A stretch of DNA of 64,000 nt from Bradyrhizobium betae (GTDB lineage: Bacteria; Pseudomonadota; Alphaproteobacteria; Rhizobiales; Xanthobacteraceae): assembly GCF_004123905.1 (NCBI RefSeq), contig NZ_MZXW01000053.1, positions 1 to 64,000 of the forward strand. Direction: 5' to 3'. Both the position numbers and the translations under genes were made by a program. Of the stretch, positions 20,774-29,198 are shown piece by piece. Position 1 is the first letter of the stretch. Every line of letters starts with the position of its first letter. The notes below the pieces were generated by a model that was not told where the DNA came from, made no database searches, and worked only from the letters and a program-made list of their open reading frames with translations.

Positions 20774-22414
20774 GTGATGGACGCGATCAACCAGCCCCTG
20801 CTTGCCGTGCGCGACCTCTCGGTGGCCTTCCACCAGGGTGGCGTCACCACGCTCGCGGTCGACAAGGTCTCGTTCCAGATCAAGCGCGGCGAATGCGTCG
20901 CGCTGGTCGGCGAATCCGGCTCCGGCAAGTCGGTCAGCGCGCTCTCGATCCTGAAGCTGCTGCCCTATCCGAACGCGTCGCATCCCTCGGGCAGCATCCG
21001 CTTCAAGGGGCAGGAGCTGATCGACCGGTCGGAGCGAGAGATGCGGGAGGTTCGCGGCAGCGACATCTCCATCATCTTCCAGGAGCCGATGACCTCGCTC
21101 AATCCGCTGCACACGATCGAGGCGCAGATCGGCGAGATCATCCAGCTCCACAATCCCACCAGCAACGCGCGGGCGCGCGAGCGGACGCTGGAGCTGCTGA
21201 CGCAGGTCGGCATTCCCGAGCCGGAAACGCGGTTGAAGAGCTATCCGCACCAGCTCTCCGGCGGCCAGCGTCAGCGCGTGATGATTGCGATGGCGCTCGC
21301 CAACGAGCCGGATCTGCTGATCGCGGACGAGCCGACCACGGCGCTCGACGTCACCGTGCAGGCGCAGATCCTGACGCTGCTCGCCGAGATCCGTTCGCGG
21401 CTCGGCATGAGCCTGCTCTTCATCACCCACGATCTCGGCATCGTGCGCCGCATCGCCGACCATGTCTGCGTCATGAAGAGCGGCGAGATCGTCGAGCAGG
21501 GGCCGGTCGAGCAGGTCTTCAAGAGCCCGAAGCATCACTATACGCGTGACCTGCTCGCGGCCGAGCCGAAGCCAGATCCCGCGCCGCCGCAGCCGGACGC
21601 GCCGGTGGTGATGTCGGCTGATGATCTGAAAGTCTGGTTTCCGATCAAGCGCGGCCTGATGCGCAAGACGGTCGGCCACATCAAGGCGGTCGACGGCGTC
21701 AGCGTCGCCGTGCGCAAGGGCGAGACGCTCGGCGTGGTCGGTGAATCCGGTTCGGGCAAGACCACGCTGGGGCTCGCGCTGCTGCGCCTGATCTCCTCGA
21801 ACGGACGCATCGTGTTCCTGGGCAAGGACATCCAGGGCCTGCGCTTCAAGGAGATGCGGCCGTTCCGGCGCGACATGCAGATCGTGTTCCAGGATCCGTT
21901 CGGCTCGCTCAGCCCGCGCATGTCGGTCGCCGACATCATCGCCGAGGGCCTCAGCGTCCATCAGCCAAGGCTGTCGCGCGTGGAGCGCGAGGCGCGCGTC
22001 GTCAAGGCGCTGGAGGATGTCGGCCTGAAGGCGGATACCCGCTACCGCTATCCGCATGAATTCTCGGGCGGCCAGCGCCAGCGCATCAGCATCGCGCGCG
22101 CGGTGGTGCTGGAGCCGGATTTCGTCGTGCTGGACGAGCCGACCAGCGCGCTCGACATGCTGATCCAGGCGCAGATGGTCGACCTCTTGCGCGAGCTCCA
22201 GCGCAGGCGCGAGCTCACCTACATGTTCATCTCGCACGATCTGCGCGTCGTCGCCTCGCTTGCCAGCCATCTCATCGTGATGCGCAACGGCAAGGTGGTC
22301 GAGGAGGGCCAGGCCGCCGAGCTGTTCAAGAGCCCGAAGACGGATTACACCCGCGCCCTGTTTGCGGCGGCGTTCCGGCTGGAGACGGCGGGGAATGGGG
22401 CGGCGGCGACGTAG
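20774..22414 (+). CDS. yejF: Peptide ABC transporter ATP-binding protein YejF (double ATPase)
   Basis: The 546-residue protein contains two complete ABC ATPase domains. The first has Walker A GESGSGKSVSA, signature LSGGQRQRV and Walker B LLIADEPTT; the second has Walker A GESGSGKTTLG, signature FSGGQRQRI and Walker B FVVLDEPTS. A fused double ATPase is usual for YejF. It powers uptake through YejBE at the inner membrane. In Escherichia coli and rhizobia this importer takes up peptide antibiotics such as microcin C and affects sensitivity to host antimicrobial peptides (known of the family). Confidence 0.96.
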   Translation: MMDAINQPLLAVRDLSVAFHQGGVTTLAVDKVSFQIKRGECVALVGESGSGKSVSALSILKLLPYPNASHPSGSIRFKGQELIDRSEREMREVRGSDISIIFQEPMTSLNPLHTIEAQIGEIIQLHNPTSNARARERTLELLTQVGIPEPETRLKSYPHQLSGGQRQRVMIAMALANEPDLLIADEPTTALDVTVQAQILTLLAEIRSRLGMSLLFITHDLGIVRRIADHVCVMKSGEIVEQGPVEQVFKSPKHHYTRDLLAAEPKPDPAPPQPDAPVVMSADDLKVWFPIKRGLMRKTVGHIKAVDGVSVAVRKGETLGVVGESGSGKTTLGLALLRLISSNGRIVFLGKDIQGLRFKEMRPFRRDMQIVFQDPFGSLSPRMSVADIIAEGLSVHQPRLSRVEREARVVKALEDVGLKADTRYRYPHEFSGGQRQRISIARAVVLEPDFVVLDEPTSALDMLIQAQMVDLLRELQRRRELTYMFISHDLRVVASLASHLIVMRNGKVVEEGQAAELFKSPKTDYTRALFAAAFRLETAGNGAAAT

Positions 22415-22665
22415 CTCTTTCGGTTGCGCCTGTTACGTGGCGTGAACAGATTCAGGCCCGCTTCTGGCGGACAACGGACGCCCGATAACTCATTGTCCGG
22501 CATCAGCTTCTGCCCATAGTGGAACACGTCCGATGATTGGCGAGGCAGAAAGTCTGCTCCCGTTCACCACATTTAAACCATAAGATTCTACGAAGGGGAT
22601 TCACCACAGGCCGCAGGAACCATGCGAACAGCCTTCGTACAGAAGCCATCCGTGGACTTCGGGCA

Positions 22666-23709
22666 ATGAAGGCTTGGCACACCAGCTGCATCGTGGGTGT
22701 CATCGCATCCGTAGGACTTTATCTGGCCGCCGGAAACAGACCGGCCGCGACGGTGCCTGACGTCATGCCGGACGCGGCAGCGAACATGGCGGCCACTGCG
22801 AACCTGGTGACACCTGCGTTGTACGCAGAGGCATCCGCCAGACTTGCAGCAGCGCTTCGGGCAGAAAGAGCAGAACCTGGTTCGGCAGAATCTGGCTCGG
22901 TGACGTCAGCAGGTTCTGCGCCGTTGAGCGCCGGAACCGAAATCGCCGATGATCTCGTCGCGCCGAAATTGGCGTCGTTGGGACAGGATAGCGTCCAGCC
23001 GCTGCCGGCAGCACGCGATGCGTCCGACGATGCCCCCAAAGCGGCGTCGACGCAGGATTTCCGTTATCTAGTCTACTACGTCTGGTCCGAACTGCCGCCC
23101 GCCGAGAAGCCGGCGGAGATCGTCTTGCGTTCGTTCAAGGACATCCCGGTCGGAACGCCGGCCGAAGAGATCAAGCGCGCTTCCGACGCGTTCGGTCTCG
23201 ATTTCAATTTCATGATGGCGGTTGCCAAGATCGAGTCCGGTTTCAACCCCAATCAACGCACCGGGTCGTATATCGGCCTGTTTCAGCTGAGCCAATATGA
23301 GTTCGGGAAGTTCGGCTTCGGGCAGATTCGCAGTCCGCGGGACAACGCCGTTGCGGCTGCCTACAAAATCATTACCGAAGGCATCCAGTTCGAGTGGATC
23401 ACGCACCGTAAGCCGGACATGAGCGATCTTTACCTGATCCATCAGCAGGGCTGGGAAGGCGCCGCTGAGCACATCAGCCAGCCCGCTCGCGTCGCTTGGA
23501 AATCCATGTGCGCAACCAGCGAAGGCAAGGAGAAGGGCGAGAGGTGGTGCAAACGCGCGATCTGGGGCAATGCACTTCCGGCGTTCAAGCGTACCTGGAA
23601 ATCGGTGGACAACGTCACTTCAGAGGCGTTCGTCGGTATGTGGCGCGGCCGGGTCGCCGAATTCTACACGAAATATGTGGCGACCGCCGCTGCGGCGGCA
23701 AACCAGTAA
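22666..23709 (+). CDS. Lytic transglycosylase SLT-domain protein
   Basis: The protein from the ATG at 22666 has 347 residues: an N-terminal signal or anchor (HTSCIVGVIASVGLYLAAG), a low-complexity Ala/Ser/Glu-rich stretch to about residue 125, and a C-terminal lysozyme-like domain. The catalytic glutamate lies in AKIESGFNPNQRTGS, followed by YIGLFQLSQYEFGKFG, the SLT family hallmarks. It would cleave peptidoglycan glycan strands in the periplasm, forming 1,6-anhydro ends. The longer frame to 22537 lacks support before the signal. It stands alone; the preceding 250 bases hold no gene. Confidence 0.85.
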   Translation: MKAWHTSCIVGVIASVGLYLAAGNRPAATVPDVMPDAAANMAATANLVTPALYAEASARLAAALRAERAEPGSAESGSVTSAGSAPLSAGTEIADDLVAPKLASLGQDSVQPLPAARDASDDAPKAASTQDFRYLVYYVWSELPPAEKPAEIVLRSFKDIPVGTPAEEIKRASDAFGLDFNFMMAVAKIESGFNPNQRTGSYIGLFQLSQYEFGKFGFGQIRSPRDNAVAAAYKIITEGIQFEWITHRKPDMSDLYLIHQQGWEGAAEHISQPARVAWKSMCATSEGKEKGERWCKRAIWGNALPAFKRTWKSVDNVTSEAFVGMWRGRVAEFYTKYVATAAAAANQ

Positions 23710-23729
23710 TTCCGTTGTCGGCAGTACTT

Positions 23730-23812
23730 GTAGGGTGGGTAGAGCGAAACGAAACCCATCTAATCGCAACCGCGCCGTATGGATGATGGGTTTCGCTTCT
23801 ACCCATCCTACG
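23730..23812. repeat. Imperfect inverted repeat of the GATGGGTTTCGC type
   Basis: The arm GTAGGGTGGGTAGAGCGAA...GAAACCCATC (23730-23760) is mirrored by GATGGGTTTCGC...CTACCCATCCTAC (23785-23812). This palindromic family recurs in intergenic DNA of many proteobacteria, including Bradyrhizobium. It sits between the 3' ends of two convergent genes, where it may also end transcription on both sides. Confidence 0.75.
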
Positions 23813-23820
23813 ATGTCTGG

Positions 23821-24663
23821 TTACAGCCGCTTGATCGCGGCAACCTCGCTGCCGGCCGCCTTGATCCGTTCAAGCGCCGGCTCGATCGGCTCGATCACCG
23901 TCGACATGTGATGCGCGTTGGCGTGAACCATGGTGCCGCCGTCGCAGACGATGGCGACATGGCCCTTCCAGAAGATCAGATCACCGCGCCGCAACCGACG
24001 CCACTCATGCGATTCCAGTGCGCGGCCGAGGCCGGCCTGCTGCATGTCGCTGTCGCGCGGGCAGCCGGTGCCGGCTGACGTTAGCGAGACCTGGACGAGG
24101 CCCGAACAGTCGATGCCGAGGCTACTCTTGCCGCCCCAGAGATAGGGCGTGCCGACGAAGCGTTCGGCGACCTCGACGAAGTCCGGCTCGCGATGATCGA
24201 GCGGGACGAGATGGATCTTCGGCAGGAAGGTCCCTTCGCGCGTCACGGCGAAATTGCCATCCTCCCGCGCGATCGTGAGCTTCGACCCCAGCACCAGCGT
24301 GTCGACAGGCGGCAGCTTGATCGAGGGGCCGGGAAAGGCGAGCGTCCGCAGCGCGCTGACCATGTGTGTCGGCGCGGCCGCCGGCTTGATCAGCGCCGCA
24401 TCAGGCAGCCAGCCGACATAGCCGTCGCCATTGAGCTGGCCCCAGGCCCAGCCCTCGCCATTGCGATCGTAGACCGTGATCCGCTCGCCGCGTAGCGCCT
24501 CTGTCATCAGCATCGCGTTCGAGGAGGGCTGTTCGCGCACCGGCGCGATCGGTGCGACCACCTCGAATTCTTCGCCCTCGACGAAGCGATCGGCTTTCAC
24601 CAGGCCTTCGAGATATTTTGCGGCGAGGTCGCCCCGCGCCGGTGTCAGCCGTGAATCACGCAT
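23821..24663 (-). CDS. SH3-domain NlpC/P60 cysteine peptidase
   Basis: The 280-residue protein has an SH3-like cell-wall-binding region (residues ~30-95, VREQPSSNAMLMTEALRGERITVYD) and a C-terminal NlpC/P60 domain at ~155-280. The catalytic cysteine is in GIDCSGLV, with histidines in KGHVAIV and VHANAHH completing the likely triad. The family cleaves gamma-D-glutamyl-diaminopimelate bonds in peptidoglycan peptides. No signal peptide is seen, so action on cytoplasmic, recycled muropeptides is plausible. It overlaps the upstream aminopeptidase gene by 8 bases, so both are co-translated and may act in one peptide-recycling route. Confidence 0.9.
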   Translation of the reverse strand: MRDSRLTPARGDLAAKYLEGLVKADRFVEGEEFEVVAPIAPVREQPSSNAMLMTEALRGERITVYDRNGEGWAWGQLNGDGYVGWLPDAALIKPAAAPTHMVSALRTLAFPGPSIKLPPVDTLVLGSKLTIAREDGNFAVTREGTFLPKIHLVPLDHREPDFVEVAERFVGTPYLWGGKSSLGIDCSGLVQVSLTSAGTGCPRDSDMQQAGLGRALESHEWRRLRRGDLIFWKGHVAIVCDGGTMVHANAHHMSTVIEPIEPALERIKAAGSEVAAIKRL

Positions 24664-26029
24664 AGCGCTCGCTCAGTACCTTGTAGATGGCGCGCGCGGC
24701 CTGGCACTCGCCGCCCTCGGGCCGTGCCGGCTTGGCCGACGGCGTCCAGCCATAAATATCCACATGAAGCCAGCTCTTGGCGTGCTCGACGAAGCGCTGC
24801 AAAAACAGCGCGCAGGTAATCGAGCCGGCAAAGCCGCCTGATGGTGCGTTGGTGATGGTGGCGGTCTTGGAGTCCAGCCACGCATCGTAAGGCGGCCACA
24901 GCGGCATGCGCCACAACGGATCGTTCTCCTTCGCCGCGCAACGCGCGACATCGGCGGCCAGCGTCTCATCATTGGTGTAAAAGGGTGGTAAATCCGGCCC
25001 CAGCGCGACCCGCGCGGCACCCGTCAGCGTACCCAGATCGATCAGCAGCTCGGGCTTCTCCTCATCGGCCAGCGCCAGCGCGTCGGCGAGCACCAGGCGT
25101 CCCTCCGCGTCGGTGTTGCCGATCTCGACCGTGATGCCCTTGCGCGAGGTAAAAACGTCGAGCGGGCGGAAGGCATTGCCCGCGACAGCGTTCTCGACCG
25201 CAGGAATCAGTACGCGCAGCCGCACCTTCAGCTTCGCGTCCATCACCATGCGCGCCAGCGCCAGCACGTTGGCGGCGCCGCCCATGTCCTTCTTCATGAT
25301 CAGCATGCCGCTCGACGGCTTGAGGTCGAGCCCGCCGGTGTCGAAGCAGACGCCCTTGCCGACCAGCGTCACCTTGGGATGGGTGGGATCACCCCAGCCG
25401 ATGTCGATCAGCCGCGGCGCGCGATCCGAGGCCATGCCGACGGCGTGGATCAGCGGGAAATTCGTCTCCAGATCCTCGCCGATGGTGCAGGCAAAGCTCG
25501 CACCGAATTCGCTGGCAAGCTCTTGCGCAGCCGCGGCGAGTTCCTCCGGACCCATGTCGTTGGACGGCGTGTTGATGAGATCGCGCGCCAGAAACGCTGC
25601 GTCCGCAATGCGGCTGATCTCGGTCGCATCGACGCCAGCCGGTGGCACCAGCCGGACATCGGGCCTGTCGGCCTTGCGGTAACGGGCGAAGCGATAGCAC
25701 CCCAGTGCGAAAGCGAGCGCCGCCAGTCGTGCATCGTGCGGTGCATTGGCAAAGCGATAAATGCCCGGTGGCAGCAGGCCGGGCAGGGCGCCCGGCCGGA
25801 ACAGGTCGCGTGATCTTGCACCTTCGTCCTCGAGGCCGAACAGCACCTGTGCGATCGCGCCGTCGGGCGCCGGCAGCGCCAGATAGCCGCCGGGCTTCGC
25901 CGCAAAACCGTTCGCATTGGCGAACTGGCGTTGTGCCGCCGGCAGCGTCTCGGCGACCTGATCCCAGCTCGACTTGGTGACGAAGGTGATCGGGATGGCG
26001 TTGGGCGAGGTCTCGAAGACAGAAGGCAT
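24656..26029 (-). CDS. Leucyl aminopeptidase family protein (M17)
   Basis: The 457-residue enzyme is an M17 dizinc or dimanganese aminopeptidase. The signature NTDAEGRLVLADAL is intact and the metal-binding GKGVCFDTGGLDLKPSSGM and KKDMGGAA segments are present. It removes N-terminal residues from peptides in the cytoplasm. It overlaps by 8 bases the NlpC/P60 gene that follows on the same strand; a pairing of endopeptidase and aminopeptidase suits peptidoglycan-peptide turnover. It may be the PepB-like M17 variant and not PepA, because it is shorter than typical PepA. Confidence 0.92.
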   Translation of the reverse strand: MPSVFETSPNAIPITFVTKSSWDQVAETLPAAQRQFANANGFAAKPGGYLALPAPDGAIAQVLFGLEDEGARSRDLFRPGALPGLLPPGIYRFANAPHDARLAALAFALGCYRFARYRKADRPDVRLVPPAGVDATEISRIADAAFLARDLINTPSNDMGPEELAAAAQELASEFGASFACTIGEDLETNFPLIHAVGMASDRAPRLIDIGWGDPTHPKVTLVGKGVCFDTGGLDLKPSSGMLIMKKDMGGAANVLALARMVMDAKLKVRLRVLIPAVENAVAGNAFRPLDVFTSRKGITVEIGNTDAEGRLVLADALALADEEKPELLIDLGTLTGAARVALGPDLPPFYTNDETLAADVARCAAKENDPLWRMPLWPPYDAWLDSKTATITNAPSGGFAGSITCALFLQRFVEHAKSWLHVDIYGWTPSAKPARPEGGECQAARAIYKVLSERYA

Positions 26030-26217
26030 TGGCGGGTCCGTGTCGTCAGATCAAGCAGGTCAGCGAACGGACGAGACTTCGCAGAGTTTTGCTGCGGCTG
26101 CAATCGGCTTCGCTGTCACCGTTCAGCGAGCCGCTACTCGCAACTGGGGGGCCATGCTAGGTTCCGAAAAACGGCCCCCGGACGGAGAGATCGCGGGCGG
26201 CCGAAAGCAAGTCTGCC

Positions 26218-26223
26218 GGGAGG
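26218..26223 (+). promoter_or_regulatory. Strong ribosome-binding site GGGAGG
   Basis: GGGAGG lies seven bases before the ATG at 26231. It fixes the start of the small membrane protein and argues against the much longer open frame that begins at 25931. Confidence 0.75.
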
Positions 26224-26230
26224 AAATGCG

Positions 26231-26434
26231 ATGGAATTCGTGTGGAGCGTGGTCACGTTCATTGGCCAGGCCGTCGAGGCGATCTTTGGCTATGTCGAGC
26301 ACCATCATTGGATCTTCGCGTTCCTGGCCGGCGGCTACGTCTTCTATCTCCACGACCGCTCCGTCCACGCGCGCTTCGATGCGCTCGACAAGCGCATCGA
26401 CGAAATCCGCAAGCGCATGGCCATCGAATATTGA
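26231..26434 (+). CDS. Small membrane protein (67 aa)
   Basis: The 67-residue product has a hydrophobic stretch in two parts (VWSVVTFIGQAVEAIFG and WIFAFLAGGYVFYL) and a charged amphipathic C-terminal helix (HARFDALDKRIDEIRKRMAIEY). One or two membrane passes with a cytoplasmic coiled tail fit. A near-perfect Shine-Dalgarno sequence supports translation. I do not recognise a family. It lies divergent from the aminopeptidase operon. Confidence 0.7.
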   Translation: MEFVWSVVTFIGQAVEAIFGYVEHHHWIFAFLAGGYVFYLHDRSVHARFDALDKRIDEIRKRMAIEY

Positions 26435-26727
26435 TCGGGCGAAGCGAAACCGGCGACGGCCGGATCTCGTAGCTATCCACGTTGAGAACTGTCGTTCACG
26501 AGAGCGCGACCGCGGGGCTTTACTAGCGCTGCGGTTGTGGCATGATTGAGGAATATTTTAAATTGTTCGGCGCGGCGCTGCACTCATCGCATGCAGTAGC
26601 GTAGCGGCATACGATTGATACTTGCCGGGGGTAGTCCTTGCCCGGGGCCGAAACTTGGCTGAATCTTCTCGCGAAGGCATTTCTCTGATCGTTTGGGCGG
26701 CGCAGCATTCGCAATGAGCGGCGCAAA
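26435..26727. other. Intergenic region, no gene seen
   Basis: About 290 bases before the metallophosphoesterase gene. An AT-rich patch at about 26548-26566 (GAATATTTTAAATTG) could be promoter DNA. No coding frame on either strand has convincing content and no hairpin with a U-tract was seen. Confidence 0.45.
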
Positions 26728-28230
26728 ATGGATAGATCGTTCGTTATTGCGCAGATCTCCGACCTGCATCTGGACGGGTCAGGACGGCTGCTTGCGACGA
26801 TCGAGGCGCTCAGTGCCGCGCTCCGGGAGAGGATGGCGGGCTTCGAAGATGTTCCCGATCGCATCCTGCTGATCACGGGTGACCTCGTCGACGACCCGAC
26901 GCCGCGCGCGCTCGACGAGGCGCTCGCCGTCATCGCGTCCTTCCGGCAGAGCGGGCTATTCACCGACATCCAGGCGGTTGCCGGCAATCACGACGTCAAG
27001 CGGCCGAGCCAGCGCGGGGGCCGTCACGACGTCTATGATTATTTGCATCTGCCGCGGACCTCGAAGAGCGTCTATTACCGGCAGGCCGGCCTCGATCTGG
27101 TGTTGCTGGATTCCAACCGCGCGAGCCTGACGACGCTTGCGCGCGGCAATATCGACGAGACCACCTACCATGCGCTTGTCGTGGATTCCGCCAGGCTGAG
27201 CGTCGAGCTTGCGGGCAGCATGGGGTCTGCGGGGCGCGCCGATTATGCCGAGCCGACGGAAAATCTGGTGCGCGTGCTGGCACTGCACCATCATCCGCTG
27301 CCGCAGGCGACCGGAGAAGGAAAACGGTTTCTCGGCGTGCCCGACGAACCGCTGATGTATCTCGCCGCGCCCGCGACCTTCCTCGAAGCGGCGACCTCGC
27401 TCAACGTCAACCTGGTCCTGCACGGACACCGGCATGTCGAGGGACTGACGCGCTATTCGATTCCCGAACCGCGTGCGACGCGGAGCGATGGCGATGAGGC
27501 GTTCTGGCGCACGATCTACGTGCTGTCCTGTCCGTCTTCGACCGGGCAGGCTGGCGATGATGCAGGCTTCAACATCATCCATTTCGCTCCGATGTCCCAT
27601 GCCGACAATTCCGAGTATGGGTTCGCGATCACGCGTTATTCGCGGCCGCGCAACGATAGCGGCTTCCGCGCGCTCGATTCGAACCTGCCGGATGGTGTGA
27701 TCCGGCTGCCGGCAGGACGGGATTATTCCCGTGACCGGGCCGTCCAGTCGGCAATCGAGATCGCTTCAATGGCGACGTTGACGCGGGAGCAGGTTACGGC
27801 GCTGGTCCGCCGGCTCCTGACGCGCCGCGCCTTCTACGCAGACGGCGATACGGACTGGGCGAATGCGCTCCACACCTATCTCGTCACCTCGCATGCCCTG
27901 GCTGATCTCGACGGCAAGCTCGCCAGGTCCGGGCGCAAGCGTGACGTTGCGGCGCTCGCCGCGGTGGCAGGGCTGCTGCGCCGGTTGATCGCGCAATCCG
28001 CCGCCGTGCTCGGCATTGAACCGTCTCGGCTCGACGACCTCGTCGCGAAGCGTCAGGTCAATCGCGACGATCTCCGCCGCGAATGGCCCGGACTTCCCCA
28101 TGCCGGCATCGATGTCGAGGCCCAGGCGCGACAGAGGCTGCTGTTGCTGCGGGACCTGAACGAGCAGGTGAAAGTGCTCGACCTCGATCTGGGCCTCGGC
28201 GGGGACGCGCCGCCGCAGACACCGTCGTGA
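26728..28230 (+). CDS. Calcineurin-like metallophosphoesterase with long helical C-terminal extension
   Basis: The 500-residue protein has the full set of metallophosphoesterase motifs: ISDLHLDG at residues 10-17, GDLVDD, GNHD, HHHPLP and HGHRH, which bind two metals. It belongs to the CpdA/3',5'-cAMP phosphodiesterase-like group by its first ~330 residues. The last ~150 residues are predicted mostly helical (LTREQVTALVRRLLTRRAFY ... EAQARQRLLLLRDLNEQVKVLD) and are not part of the catalytic domain; their role is unknown. No signal peptide. Substrate could be a cyclic nucleotide, a nucleic acid or another phosphoester. No neighbour hints at its pathway. Confidence 0.82.
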   Translation: MDRSFVIAQISDLHLDGSGRLLATIEALSAALRERMAGFEDVPDRILLITGDLVDDPTPRALDEALAVIASFRQSGLFTDIQAVAGNHDVKRPSQRGGRHDVYDYLHLPRTSKSVYYRQAGLDLVLLDSNRASLTTLARGNIDETTYHALVVDSARLSVELAGSMGSAGRADYAEPTENLVRVLALHHHPLPQATGEGKRFLGVPDEPLMYLAAPATFLEAATSLNVNLVLHGHRHVEGLTRYSIPEPRATRSDGDEAFWRTIYVLSCPSSTGQAGDDAGFNIIHFAPMSHADNSEYGFAITRYSRPRNDSGFRALDSNLPDGVIRLPAGRDYSRDRAVQSAIEIASMATLTREQVTALVRRLLTRRAFYADGDTDWANALHTYLVTSHALADLDGKLARSGRKRDVAALAAVAGLLRRLIAQSAAVLGIEPSRLDDLVAKRQVNRDDLRREWPGLPHAGIDVEAQARQRLLLLRDLNEQVKVLDLDLGLGGDAPPQTPS

Positions 28231-28320
28231 GGGGCGGGGACGGCGTTAACCGGCCATTAGGGTTAACAGTCTATTGCTGGCGCGTTCGACTCGATCCATC
28301 CGCTCGAGAGTCAAAGCGTC

Positions 28321-29142
28321 ATGCGTCAACGGTTCAGTCCTGCCCGGCTTCTCGCGTCTGCCTCGCTTGTCGCGCTGGTGGCCATGAGTCTCGGCGGCTG
28401 CGCGGCAATGTCAAAACTCTCCGACGTCACCGGCTCGATCGGGTCGCGCGCGGATGCTGCTCCCGCCGCCCCCACCGATCCCGCGCGCGCCGTCGAAGTC
28501 TATGGTGAGCGCTACCGCGCCAACCCCAAGGACGCCGAGGCCGCGGTCGGCTATGGCCAGGCCCTGCGCGCCAACGGTCAGCGCGCCCAGGCCGTCGCCG
28601 TGCTCGAGCAGGCCACCATCGCCAATCCCGGCAACAAGCCGCTGCTCGCCCAGTACGGCCGTGCGCTCGCTGATAACGGTAATTTCCAGCAGGCCTTCGA
28701 CGTGTTGTCGAAGGCGCATTCGCCCGACAATCCGGATTGGCGCTTGCTCTCGGTGCAGGGCACCGCGCTCGACCAGATGGGTCGTCACGACGAAGCGCGT
28801 TCCTACTATACGAGCGCGCTAAAGATCGCGCCGGGTGATCCCGGCGTGCTCTCCAATATCGGCCTGTCCTATATGCTCTCGAGGGATCTGCCCAAGGCCG
28901 AAGAGGCACTGCGGCAGGCCTACGCATCGCCGCGTGCCAGCAGCCGGGTGCGGCAGAATCTCGGCCTCGTCGTTGGCCTCCAGGGCCGCTTCCCGGAAGC
29001 CGAGACCATCGTGAAGGCGGACCTGCCACCGGACCAGGCCGCGGCCAATGTCGCCTACCTGAAGGAAATGCTGAGCCGCAACGAGGCCCCCCGCGGCGCG
29101 CCGAAGCGGACGCCGGTCGCCTCGCTCAGCCAGCCCGACTGA
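28321..29142 (+). CDS. tadD: Pilus assembly lipoprotein with TPR repeats (TadD)
   Basis: The 273-residue protein has a lipoprotein signal with lipobox LGGC (acylated cysteine at residue 27) and then TPR helices: AVEVYGERYRANPKDAEAAVGYGQALRANG, AVAVLEQATIANPGNKPLLAQYGRALADNG and ARSYYTSALKIAPGDPGVLSNIGLSY. TadD is an outer-membrane pilotin-like lipoprotein that aids assembly of the RcpA/CpaC secretin in Tad systems. It faces the rest of the cpa/tad cluster tail to tail with tadC, only 56 bases apart. Confidence 0.88.
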   Translation: MRQRFSPARLLASASLVALVAMSLGGCAAMSKLSDVTGSIGSRADAAPAAPTDPARAVEVYGERYRANPKDAEAAVGYGQALRANGQRAQAVAVLEQATIANPGNKPLLAQYGRALADNGNFQQAFDVLSKAHSPDNPDWRLLSVQGTALDQMGRHDEARSYYTSALKIAPGDPGVLSNIGLSYMLSRDLPKAEEALRQAYASPRASSRVRQNLGLVVGLQGRFPEAETIVKADLPPDQAAANVAYLKEMLSRNEAPRGAPKRTPVASLSQPD

Positions 29143-29198
29143 TCAAGGACTTGATTTTTTGACGTCGATCGCGGACCGCTTGCGGTCCGTCTCTCGCG

